Shown here: positions 1-9,989 of the stretch, in pieces
Position numbering within the stretch: position 1 is the first letter of the stretch
How the letters are laid out: each line of letters opens with the position of its first letter
Assembly: GCA_000787465.1 (NCBI GenBank)
Contig: JSYX01000374.1
Coordinates: 1-34,262, forward strand
Length of the DNA stretch: 34,262 nt
Reading direction: 5' to 3'
Source: Thermomucor indicae-seudaticae
Lineage: Eukaryota > Mucoromycota > Mucoromycetes > Mucorales > Lichtheimiaceae
Translations under genes and position numbers: made by a program
Notes under the pieces: generated by a model
The model's input: only the letters and a program-made list of their open reading frames with translations
Database searches by the model: none
Told to the model about the DNA's origin: nothing

Positions 1-388
1 CCAATAACATAAGGGAAACGGCAGATTTATTGTATAAACGTTATCCCGCAATCCCAATCATGAAAAGTATAAATAGGACCTCTCTTCGTAGTGAATGCCA
101 ATAGATCTCTAATCGAGAATAAACACCGGCTGAACAGTTTCATCGTACTCCTGAGTCTTTACCTTTTCTCTTGTTTCCTGATTACTTACACGATACGACA
201 CCTTACCCGCCATTACAGGAACCCACATTTGGAAGGCCTCGATCCCAGATTTCCATTTTGAAAGGTGATTACCAAATTTATTAACGTCCCTGCTAACGTC
301 GACGCTAGTCCGCAAACTCTCTAGTGTTGTACTTTCAACACTCGCAATCTGGGCCGCGTGATGATGCGACCCTAACCACGGGAATTAA
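1..388. other. Left edge, no supported gene
   Basis: I see no recognisable gene here. A 68-codon reading frame on the minus strand (315 to 109) has no family signature and no splice context. From about 320 the composition becomes C/T-rich and leads directly into the LINE ORF1 remnant, so the last 70-100 bases may be 5' UTR of that element. That is an inference from position only. Confidence 0.3.
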
Positions 389-1740
389 CCCTTCACGACC
401 TTCTACCCCCCTGTTTCCTCGTCGAAGTCTACGCAACCTTTGACATATGCTCATGTTACCAAAAAGTCAACTGTCACTCCGCTGAGCTCATTCGCTTCGA
501 GTGACATTCAAGAAGTTCTGGCTACGGTCTCCTCTTCAGGCGACGTACCAGTACACCTGCTTCGTCGCGGCACGGAAGATTATAGTGTTCTCTTTGATGT
601 CTCTGCACATCCTGTCAAGTTTAAGACTTTTTGTGTTGCTGCCCGTCAACTTTTTCCCTCCCAAGAGACCGGTCTCGGCCTTATTACTCACAAAGACTGG
701 GGTTGCACTATTGTGGAGATGTCCCTCCTTGATGAGGATGCCTGTTCTTTTGCTATGGCGCAGGGCGCTACCGTCAATGGCCACACTTTCCATGGGGTCC
801 GCGCACTGCGGTCTGATCACAAGTTGACTCGTCTTGAGCTTAGCCAGCTGCCTCTTATCAGCTCTCGTGATTTGGAAATTGGTCTCCGCGAATGCTTATC
901 TCTGTTCGGCCATGTGCTCCATCTGGGCCTTTATTACGAACCTCACGGAGGTTGGTTCATGGGCAAAGGCTACGTAGGGCTCTGGCAAATGGACAATTCT
1001 CGGGATTTTGAGCGCTGACTCATCGTATTGAGTATGGCCTAGTCGGAACTCACACATGTAGTCTTTATGTGACATGGGAGGACATGGGCACGTATTGCCG
1101 CTATTGTCATGCTACCGATCGCAGTCTGGAAGACTGTCCCGTGCGTCCACAACGTATATGCTACAACTGTCATTGACCAGGGCATATTGCTGCATTATGC
1201 CCGCATCCTCCGAATCTTTATCCGCGCAAACAATCCCGCATGTCTAAGGTTCAGGGTTCGGTAACGCTTCCCGACTCCGTTGCTCCACCCAAGCCCTTCA
1301 GCTCCGGTTCCCGGAAGAAACAGCAGAACAGGCCTTCTCCTTCCGCTAAATAGCCGTCTAAGCTCCCAGCTACTACAACAGCTCCTGTGGTTAAGGAGGC
1401 ACGGTTGCCGCTAACTCCCAGGCTAGTCGGATCTATATTCGAGTGCCGGCTAGGGTCGATGAACCTGTTCCCCCCTTCTAATAGTACAGCACCTGAACAC
1501 GCAGACAAACCGCCGTCTCAGGGTCCAACCTTTGTGGATATGGACCTTCCACCCGATTCACCAACTGCGGACCCTGACTACATGCCATTCGATGCCGAAG
1601 ACATTTTCTGTTCGGATGACAATATGCCCTTAGTCGAGGAGGCAGTATATGCCACCGTCTCATTGTCTTCTGTACGGCAGACTCTTGAAGATTCCCGTGA
1701 TCCACCCTTAGCTCTCCACCATGGGAAAAAATGTGCTGAA
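389..1740 (+). pseudogene. Decayed LINE ORF1 (gag-like, zinc-knuckle protein)
   Basis: This is a remnant of the nucleic-acid-binding ORF1 protein of a non-LTR retrotransposon, which coats element RNA. The frame is open from 389 to the TGA at 1016-1018 but contains no early ATG. Coding sense then continues in another frame (LTHRIEYGLVGTHTCSLYV), so there is an indel near 1014. Two CCHC knuckles follow. The first reads CRYCHATDRSLEDC and has lost the expected His (Arg instead). The second reads CYNCH-stop-PGHIAALC, a CX2CX4HX4C knuckle with a TGA inside it at about 1174. Another in-frame TAG lies near 1351. Beyond that is a Pro/Ser/Asp-rich tail (DMDLPPDSPTADPDYMPFD) up to about 1740. No ORF2 directly follows. 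It is clearly dead; the LINE assignment rests on the knuckle pair and on resemblance to fungal LINE ORF1 proteins. Confidence 0.72.
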
Positions 1741-1784
1741 ATTATACTGAAAGTATGGGGAAAATATGGTGAAAATGTGGGATA

Positions 1785-1822
1785 TGAAAAATATGAGTTT
1801 GTTCAGGAAAACTCATATTTTC
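1785..1822. repeat. Short inverted repeat (hairpin) in reiterated CATATTTTC-like DNA
   Basis: The left arm TGAAAAATATGAGTTT (1785-1800) and right arm AAACTCATATTTTCA (1808-1822) are reverse complements except for one extra A, separated by a 7-base loop. The surrounding sequence from about 1735 to 1880 carries several imperfect copies of the word GAAAATATG or its complement, plus a direct repeat of TTTTTTAGGTT. It could be the end of an unclassified transposable element or a local foldback structure. Confidence 0.6.
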
Positions 1823-2166
1823 AGCATACGCTTTTTTAGGTTCTTGGAATATTTTTTAGGTTTGCCCATATTTTAGCAGCATTGCACTCCAATCCGGTAT
1901 CCAGTTACCATCCATACAGACCAATAACCAGTACTCCTTAGGATACCCATAGCAGATCAATTATGACACAGTTTATAAAAAGTATGCAGCATTTATTGAT
2001 CAAATTATCATGGGAAAGATCAAAACCATTTTATTTTTTGTCTAGACGCTGTCGATATGCATAAAACAAAAACAAAATAATAGACAGGAAGATACATACC
2101 GACAAATAAATCTACATTGGGCATCAACGGCCAGTCCTTTGGTTCATCCTTGATCTCTGTAGTCTA

Positions 2167-3194
2167 CAGTGCTCGCGCGATAATCCTGTGCTCGATGATC
2201 CGATCGACATTGGCCGTAACAAAAAATGAACTTAGTAAATGATCGGCAAATTCGATAATCCGATATCCGATCAAAGTCCAGGGGAATATCGGTTTACCGA
2301 ACGCCAATACAAGGACGCTATGAGTTTTATCCTTGTATAAAAGAGGAAATGATTGTACTTACTTTGCTATCCAAGCGGACCTCATCCCTACCTTCCTGAT
2401 CTTTTTGCGGAGAAGTCACAAAGTTGCAAATCCATTTCATCTTCTATGATGCTTCTATTGGATCCAAAACTCCGACGGTCATCTTCTGCTTTGTGGTGCC
2501 ATATACCACACATGGAAGAAAATGGATACGAGGTGCAAATTCAAGAGAATGGCATGGCTTTGTAATAGTATTATAGATATAGCCATAAATCAAGTACTTG
2601 ATATTTTTCACTATTCTGACATGCTCTACGGTGTCCGAAGCGCCGTAGAGATCTCCGGGTACTGATGTAATGGAGCTTTGCAAGAGCTGTTGTATTGGAT
2701 GCTAATTCACCATCTCATAGCGACCAGATCGGACAAACCAAATACCGATCCAACATGTCTGACGGTTGACATCCCGCTAAAAAGACACTAAAAGACATTA
2801 GATCAAACTGGATCGAACTAACAAACAAGCTAAAACTGGGAACCAGACATCGCTATGCTTCATACAGCAAAGATTCTCATTAGTCGACCTTTTAGACCAT
2901 GACAACATGGAACAGCTCTTACCCTAGACCCGAATGATAGAAAAATATAAATAGACAGCGTGTAGAAGAACTAATCAAGGATCAATCTCTTAATACACGT
3001 AGCAGTCTTACCGTATTCTCTTTTGTTCCCTTTTTCTCTTGTTGACTTATATTCAAAAAGCTCTATACATAACAAGAGCCACCGTGCTTAAGACTGATCC
3101 GCAAAAACAGAGTATGAATTCGATAGTCCGATATTTCGATAACCCGATTGGATTCTGGCCTTACCGAGAGTATCGGATTATCGCGCGGGCACTA
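2167..3194. mobile_element. Non-autonomous TA-flanked inverted-repeat element A (pogo/Tc1-mariner-like MITE, 1028 bp)
   Basis: The left end reads CAGTGCTCGCGCGATAATCC (2167-2186). The right end, read on the minus strand from 3194, is TAGTGCCCGCGCGATAATCC, so 18 of 20 bases match. Both ends are flanked by TA (2165-2166 and 3195-3196), as expected for the target-site duplication of Tc1/mariner/pogo transposons. Inside each end are iterated TCGATAATCCGAT-type words (2251-2271; 3119-3149), typical of subterminal transposase-binding repeats in pogo/Tigger-like elements. No convincing transposase reading frame lies inside, so it would need an enzyme in trans. Assignment to pogo is by TIR style and TA duplication, not by a transposase. 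Confidence 0.75.
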
Positions 3195-3196
3195 TA

Positions 3197-3845
3197 GTCA
3201 CTGATTCTCCAGTGCTGCCACTCGCAATAGACTCATCAGCATGTTTCTGAAGCCCCCGCTTAGCTCCTATTTGGGCTATCGTTGTCCGAGGGTAAAAATG
3301 ACGAGAAAAATTAGCAAAGCCAGTTTCACAGAAACTCTGACAGCGCTCTATACTCCGTTCACAGTTTCGACAATTGCTGGAAACCATTGTGGTCGGGAAC
3401 TCCGAAATTCATTAATCGACATAATCTAATCGCGTAAGTGTGAAAGAATTACCGTGTGGTCTATAACTAAGGAGTCTCCTACACGGTCAGCCATGCACAA
3501 GGCACTCGCTGCATAATCTCTGTGAGTTGTGCCTCGGATAAACTATATACCGGAAAGCGTGACAGACAGACGGACAGACAGAGCAAATCGTAAAGGCGTT
3601 CTTTTTAAACTCCGTATAAAACGCCTAAAAAAATGAATTTGTGAGCTTATACCTTCTGCACCATCCATCTGGAAAGCTTGAGGCGACAAGGCACGCGTGA
3701 AGGTAGTACGCGTGATACTCTGAAAAAAAAGATTGACGCTAAGCTTCATTGCTTACAAGAATAAACAAGGCAATCTTTATAACTTACCTCATTTTCCGAG
3801 TCATCAGCTTCAAGGTGGAATTGTACCTCTTCCTGAGGAAGAGGT
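3197..3845. other. Intergenic stretch, nothing identified
   Basis: About 650 bases between element A and the LINE fragment. Short open frames occur on both strands, but none shows a family motif, splice context or codon pattern that I can defend. The only visible feature is low complexity around 3560-3590 (GACAGACAGACGGACAGACAGA). Confidence 0.4.
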
Positions 3846-5220
3846 TTGCGGTGGTGCGTCACAGTTTTGAACACTCTGGTGCTTTCGACTCTGTGGCATG
3901 TGTTACGAGTTACTCCCGTAACCAATGGTTTCCCTGACTGCTTACGGTCTATTGCATATGGTTTTCTGACACATCACATGTACCCAAAACCAGCCTACAG
4001 ACAACTCGTACCCTCACTCGAGCAAGTTGGCCTCGCTGCTTTGGACGCAAAAACCCAACAGGAAGCTCTGCAATTGCGTTGGATATTACCCCTATTATTT
4101 CCCAACCACCCACATGAATCTTTTGCCCGTTCCTGGATAAGAGGTAAACTTCGGTCCTGGAGCAATGGTCGCCAGTCACTTCTCTGCCTTACTAGCTCGC
4201 GTCTCCATCCGGCTCTTTTTAAACAACCAGCTACCACCGTCGCGTTGTTCTGCCGCACTTTCGACCGCCTTGGCTTCGACTGGAATCGTACCAAGCTTGC
4301 TCCTACCACAGCTTTCCATCTGCATATTCTAGACATTCTGGACTCTACTTTGCGTCCTTACACTCACGCCGCAGATAAAGCGATCTCCTGTCTGGCAAAA
4401 AACAAAATCTTGGTTTCCGATATTTATATTCACGATCCATCTAATGGTGCTATCCGTCGACGATATCTCTTCGATATTCACCGCTTCCGCAACCTCGTTC
4501 ATCTTGTCAGTCGCCTATTGGATAGTGGCGATATCTCCTTGGCTCTGTTTTTTGTCCAGCTCTCTACCCCTGCGAGCTATTTGACCCCACCCACCACCGC
4601 AACCCCTCCTGATTTGCCTTTAGCGGGACTCTTGTCCGGTTACACTCTGTCCTCCGAATGCCTCTTTGAGCTTTCTAGGAAACACTTTTGGCAGGTCGTA
4701 ACTGCCCATTACATTTCCGCCGCTCCCTTTGCTCATTCACGACGCCTCTCTCCAGCGCAACGTTTGGCGTAGCTTCTGGAAACTCAAGATACCTCACCAA
4801 TTACGGAACTCCTGGTACCGGGCTCTGTGGAGACAACTTCCCACTCGTGATCGCCTGCATGCTCTTCTCCTCTCTGTTTTCGAGTCAGACACCTGCCCCA
4901 TCTGCCTGTCCAATTCTGACTCCCTAGACCATTTCCTACATGCTTGCCCCAAGAAGTGGACTGTATGGCAAACGGTGTGGCGTGAGCTCCTTCTTCTCCC
5001 CATCGACGCACAGGACGTACGTCAGGCCCTTTTCTCCTTGCGATTCCCCTGCAATCCTCCGATAATTTCCAGTTCCAAGATTATTTCAGCCATCTTCCTC
5101 AGCATCTGGCAAACACATTGGTCCTTCGCTTTCGACAGTGTTCCCTTCATCCCACAACAAGTGATTGGTATTGCTTACAAACTTGTGGATCGCCGCATTG
5201 CGGAGGCGGCCGTCACCTAA
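3846..5220 (+). pseudogene. 5'-truncated LINE ORF2, C-terminal part with zinc-finger tail
   Basis: This is the C-terminal section of a non-LTR retrotransposon reverse transcriptase polyprotein. Coding sense starts by about 3870 (LWHVLRVTPVTNGFPD) and runs through SLEQVGLAALDAKTQQEALQ and LRWILPLLFPNHPHESFA, typical of the region after the RT domain in fungal LINEs. The first frame stops at 4772. The protein continues one frame over from about 4735 (VWRSFWKLKIPHQLRNSWYRAL), so there is a single frameshift near 4735-4760. The tail carries CPICLSNSDSLDHFLHAC, a C-X2-C...H-X4-C putative zinc-binding motif common at LINE ORF2 C-termini, and ends at the TAA at 5218-5220. The endonuclease and RT catalytic domains are absent, consistent with 5' truncation at insertion. 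It need not belong to the same copy as the ORF1 remnant upstream. Confidence 0.8.
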
Positions 5221-5736
5221 CCACCATTCACTCCTCTTACGGAAAATATCGCCTTATCGTTGAATCCAGTTCCTCATTTACTCCTTTTTCCCTCAATTAA
5301 TTTATGTTCATTGATTAGTCATGTCGTTGGCTCTTGATTTATTCTACTTGCCTCCAATAAAAAATTCGAGCTGACTTGGGCTCGCCTACAAAAGAAGCTG
5401 TTGCCATGGACACTGTTGTCTGCATTGCACTGTCATCATAGATACGAGCACATGGATTGATAACCAAATCAGTAACAACGCACGCTTCGACTACTTCGAG
5501 TTTGCGAAAACATTTAGTTTGAGCCAAGCAAATACAGACCTGGTATATGGACGTACACTCGAGAAGGCACGAAGGACTACTAAATTGTCAGACGTGATCG
5601 CGGCAATTGATAAAGCGAGAAAACTGTCTAAGATGCATCATCACATAAAGCCTAGCACATAAGCTTTTTTCTAAACGCGGATATATCAAATAGACGAAGA
5701 TCAATCCATCTTCTGCATTCGGAGCACGATATCTAG
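5221..5736. other. Region with coding-like but unassigned frames
   Basis: This is the LINE 3' flank (an A-rich CCAATAAAAAATTCG near 5355 may mark the element tail), followed by sequence with coding texture on both strands. On the plus strand, one frame near 5465-5660 reads FDYFEFAKTFSLSQANTDL and then TLEKARRTTKLSDVIAAIDKA before a TAA. On the minus strand, a frame from 5527 to 5339 reads EVVEACVVTDLVINPC. Neither can be spliced convincingly to a neighbour. It could hold upstream exons of the gene at 6010-7274 or another decayed element. Confidence 0.3.
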
Positions 5737-6009
5737 GTTACTGGGAAGGAAGGGAACAACGGGAAGAGCAGAAAGGCAAGCAGTTCTGCGAAATGAAACT
5801 GCGGAAACGAACGCTGCGTTCAGTTGAGGAAAACCGCGCGGAAAATATGGATGCAGTGAATCGAAGTGTAAAAAGGGTAAGAATGGCGCTTTGGCAAGCC
5901 AACTGAGAATGCTCAACATGCTCTAGGCAATCCATAGTTTTGAACGGTCCGCATGTTAGTGTACTATGTTTAATCCTCGGTTATGTTTAAGCTAACGGTC
6001 TTTTTTTAG

Positions 6010-7274
6010 CAATAACCGGCGGTGTGGACGAGAGCGACAGTGTACGAGGCGGTAAGCTTGTAGCGAAGAGTTTTGTTGATATTTGAAAATGATTTAACAA
6101 TAAGGTCATATTAGAAAGCGGCAGTAGCAGCAGTACCCTGCCGGAATGTAAGTTACTGCTCTTGAAGAATTTATACAATGGGCTTAGTCATTTATGTAGC
6201 GCGCATGTCGCAATTTAAGAGCATTGTCTCTGAAAGAGAAAGATTGAATGCCATCATTGAACCCTTCGATCTTGTCGCAAAGTTGGGAATCATCGATATT
6301 ACGATCCATGACGTGGAGAAGAGTCTCAAAAAAATTATATCAGCGGAAGAAGAGGAAAAGCTGACGCTGCCAGCCAGGGCGATGGACAAATATTGCGAGA
6401 CATATCTGACAGACATCGAAAAATCTAATGCTAGTCTAGACAAGTTGAGATCAGTCATTAGAACCCAAGTGATACCCCCGAAGCTCTTCGACTATTACGT
6501 CCACTATGATCTTAATATCTTGGAGCAGATTGCCACCCGCTTGTAAGTGACGAATCTGGATCGTTCTAAAACGTCATACTTAATGCAAATGATCTAGCCT
6601 TAATATCATTCAAGCACCAGAGAACATCCTCATCAGTGAAGCAAAAGAGCGAATGTTGGCGTGCAAAACAACCTGCCTCCTCATTGACATTTTATTTGAG
6701 CATGCGAACAATCTCGTTAGGACTAGCTGGTAAATACTATGCCACGTCTGTGCAAGTAAAAGAGTCCTAAAATGCGGATAGGATTGATGTCGAAAGTCAA
6801 ACGACGAAAAGGCATAAGTGGGATGGATTAGCAACAACAACCACAGCAACAGGGCAGGCGTCAACAGTTGTGATGATCGAATTTGCCGGAGGCTGCACCA
6901 CCACCGATGCCAAGAGCGAGAGCGATTTAGCAAAGCTCTATCGAAACGCGCAGAGAATTTTGAATGAAATCGCAAGCTATGTGAATGCAGCAGAAACGCC
7001 CAAAGTTTTCTGCTGTTTATATCAGAATGGCACCCTGTCATTCGAATCACTCGCTCTATTAGGAGACAAAACATACATTCGCCAGCAGCACGTCCTTGTA
7101 GAATACCCAAGAAATGGCAGTGACTTTAAGAAGTTTATGAGCCATATGCCGGATATCCTGACGTGGCGCGATGCTGTAATCCGTTTGTCAAATCAGATCT
7201 CCAGCAGCGATGATGCAGATGGCGCAGATGAATTAATCTTTCTTGAAACAGAATCCCCTGCGTCAACGCCATAA
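6010..7274 (+). CDS. Unrecognised multi-exon gene, possible nuclease-like C-terminal domain
   Basis: I do not recognise the family. Exons 6010-6051, 6115-6147, 6200-6542, 6598-6729 and 6782-7274 join in frame with GT-AG introns of 50-65 nt and no internal stop. An ATG at 6205 (MSQFKSIVSERERLNAI) would give a 320-aa protein. However, the frame continues upstream through a Ser-rich linker (ESGSSSSTLPES) and an acidic patch (GGVDESDSVRG), and the acceptor at 6008-6009 implies at least one more 5' exon. A candidate at 5737-5865 contains YWEGREQREEQKGKQF and VEENRAENMDAVNR. The middle is helical and charged (EKSLKKIISAEEEEKL). The C-terminal half holds KRHKWDG, then VVMIEFAGG, then FCCLYQNGTLSFESLALLGD and ends in an acidic tail. 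The D...E spacing recalls PD-(D/E)XK-like nuclease folds in fungal lineage-expanded families, but the Lys of E-X-K is missing. Its intact frame contrasts with the decayed repeats around it. Confidence 0.6.
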
Positions 7275-8245
7275 AGCAAAGCAATATATGCCTTTAATAT
7301 GTTATCTTTCCTTATGCTGGTATCGCCTTCTTTTTTCTCTTTCTACATCATTTAGCAGACCATTCCTTGTCTATATGTTAATTATGATCCAAAAGGAAAT
7401 GGCCGAGACTGGTGCACTTAAAAGGAAGAGCCGGTGTAAGTTGATTGAAGCGACGGTAAGCAAGTTAGTGTCAAAGGATATTTATTATTGTCGCACCCGA
7501 CATCCTTCACATAGCGTTTCTGCTATTGTCAGGCGTGCTTCTTGTTCACCGACCGACAGTCAATCCCTGACAGTTTCAATATTGTGGGGCAAGATCGCCC
7601 CTTCAGGCTGCACACAGATCCGTGCGGGGACCAAGCAGACTTCATGAGGCGTAATGGCGTACCAAGGCGATCACCTGCAAGAAGCCGTCCCGAACACCTC
7701 CCAGCTTAGGTATAAAAAGTGCACGATTTGAAATAAAGAAACTCATCTCACGCTGACACCTCTGTCCACTTTTATTTGTGCCAATTTCACATTTGACAAT
7801 TGCTTAAAAAACGGGATGGGTGATGAGTCTTCTATCTCTCTTTTGTCACTTAATACAAGAGGCACATTTTGTTTTGACTTCTCACTTGATGCACTTGTTT
7901 CTGCATTGTACCTTTTTTAAAAACTTCATTGCATGTCCGCAGATTGCATCAAGTCACCAGAAATTCCATTGCACATCCAACTTTTGTACTTGGCCTCATT
8001 GACGTCTTCTCAGCGGGTTTAAATTTCCATCAGCGCCACCCAAAATTTACATTTTCAAACGCGAATCACTGTACGTGCATCCCTAAACTAAACAGGCAAT
8101 TGTAGTCAGCAGATGTTGGTTATATGAGTGAACCTTGCCCAAGGTGCATGGCAAGTTTTTATTTTCCAGGATGCGCACAGAGACCTTCTTTGCCGGGCTG
8201 TTACAGCATCGCTGCTTGAAAAGTTTCCCCAAACCCAATGTCATA
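7275..8245. other. Intergenic, with a possible LTR-like block at about 7489-7800
   Basis: No supported gene. From 7489 a block starts TGTCGCACCCGACA (a perfect short palindrome). It holds a TATA-like TATAAAAAGTGC near 7712, an AATAAA near 7733 and pyrimidine-rich sequence, and could end at TTTCACA or TTTGACA near 7790-7797. That order is what a solo LTR would show, but I find no matching target-site duplication, so the call stays weak. The remainder, to the start of element B, shows no identifiable feature. Confidence 0.25.
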
Positions 8246-9104
8246 CAGTGGATCCCCGTTAATTTCAACATCTCAGTTCCCCCAAAAAAGTCGAAATTAA
8301 CAAGGCTTGAAATTATCGAAGCACAGCGGTCTTTCAAAGCGTTGTGTTACAAGGTGACCGGGTTACAGTACGAGGTTACGGTACCATTAGTAAGCGTCTA
8401 ATGTGAGAAGTCAAGCCGGAGAATCGAGCGGAATAAGACTAGAGGACAAGACGAATTCACGAGAGAGGGAGGGACTTCTCTTTAATCAATAAAACGCTTC
8501 TGTCTTTTATATTCTGGCTCTACATGGAAATTATAAATATGAAATCCATGGAAGCCTGATCCGAATGATCCCAAGGACGTAGCAGACTGTGTTTGAATGT
8601 CTGTGTCCACAAGAAACATGTGTTAATGACTGGTCTGTTCGGGTGATGCGCACATGGAAGAAATTAAGAATATAAATATGAGTGGTAACTTTAGGGGATT
8701 TGGCGCACCATGTGTTACTGACGCGTTCGGGAATGAAAAGGAGAACGCATCGATGACAGCGAGCCATCGGTTGAAAATTGTAGCCCAAAAAAAGAAAATC
8801 CGAATATTATTTGGCTGAGCTAGATAAATGGGCTCACATAGAATTTAAGCTCTCGAAGAACCGTGCACCACAACGGCATCAAAGATCCTCAAATGAGCCA
8901 GAAAACGCAATGAAGCTACTGCTATCGACTTCAAGAAAGGATTCATAGTGGTCCTCGATAAGAGTTCAACCCCTTCCGGGCCCTGAAATAGGAAACTAAC
9001 GAGGACTTGAAAGTTAACTCTATGTTTTTTGCCGTTCCCTGCAAAACTTGAAATAAACGAGGGTTGAAATTATCGAGAGCGGAAATTAACGGGGATCCAC
9101 TGTA
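8246..9104. mobile_element. Non-autonomous TA-flanked inverted-repeat element B (859 bp, perfect 21-bp TIRs)
   Basis: The left terminus (8246-8266) begins CAGTGGATCCCCGTTAAT, and the right terminus (9084-9104) is its exact reverse complement over 21 bases. TA dinucleotides flank both sides (8244-8245; 9105-9106), the hallmark of Tc1/mariner/pogo insertion. Subterminal words of the form TTGAAATTATCGA recur just inside each end (8307-8320 and 9066-9079), with further variants such as TTGAAAGTTAACTC toward the middle on the right. No transposase-like frame is present inside, so it appears to be a deletion derivative. The perfect termini suggest recent mobility or gene conversion. Confidence 0.88.
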
Positions 9105-9106
9105 GA

Positions 9107-9989
9107 CTAATAGTAGCATCGATGGTATGCCTTTTGGATGTGAGCGCTGCAAGCCGACTCGTATTGTATTCGAGTGAGGAACTTTTGCTTTGCGAGAATT
9201 CAATCAATACGCCCTTAGACAGCCATGGCCACGAGCAGTGCGTCTAAATCGATGGACAGGGAACATTTCGGATAATAACGGCGGCTACAGAAAGCATCCA
9301 AAAACCAAAAGAGACAGCAAATAAGACGGTTTGCAGTTTAACGCTTTGCTTGACTGGTCATTTTTCCCTTTGCATCGGTCTCTCGATGGACCTTTCACAC
9401 TTTTTTAAGATAATGTAAGCTAGATCCTGTTTCGGCAACAAGCTTTGCGTACGTTGAAGCGCACAATTACTGCGCTTTGCATACTCAAAGAGACTTTGCT
9501 GTTGCTGTATATACCTGCATTGAGGGTGACCGCACGGATGGCTGATCCGAAAGAACACGCGAGCATATGAGTAAATAAAAACAACGTGCGATTTTGGATC
9601 TTCTTTGGTTTTGTGTCATGCGTGAGACTTTTTAAGGCGTTGCTGCGGTAATTGATGTGCTTTCAGGGGTCGGTCATGAAATCCGCGCATAGATGTCAAA
9701 CACACTGTCATTTTACATACCGCATCTGGAAATACGATTTCATAGAAAAAGGGAAGGCAAAAAGCTAAATATGGCGTTATCAGCTCTCAATTGAGCGATA
9801 TGAGCCCCGAAAGTGATCGACAATCGTCAAATTAAGTTAGCTACCTTCTTCGATACAGAAGTCTCTGGCTAAATTAAAAAAATCGACAGAAGCATTCTAT
9901 TCTTTTGTATATTTTCCTTCAAATCTGCTCATCTTGTTTTCTTTTGAGAATAAACCTTTACGGTCTTTTTCAAGCAAGCTCTTGCGCAG
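9107..9989. other. Intergenic stretch, nothing identified
   Basis: About 880 bases without a defensible gene. A minus-strand frame from 9558 to 9358 is short, Cys/Gln-rich and lacks family features. Base composition becomes A/T-rich toward 9800-9960. Confidence 0.4.

Noticed and set aside
389..5220. A single nearly full-length LINE spanning ORF1 and ORF2
   Set aside because: The endonuclease and reverse transcriptase domains are missing and unrelated sequence, including element A, fills the gap; two separate fragments are more economical.
7489..7797. Possible solo LTR (TGTCGCACCCGACA start, TATA-like box, AATAAA, ACA end)
   Set aside because: No target-site duplication could be found at either candidate end and there is no second copy or internal retroelement sequence, so it is only mentioned as a weak possibility.
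8061..8075. CGCGAATCACTGTA as a possible right end of another CAGTG-type element
   Set aside because: No inverted partner (TACAGTGATTCGCG) was found upstream.
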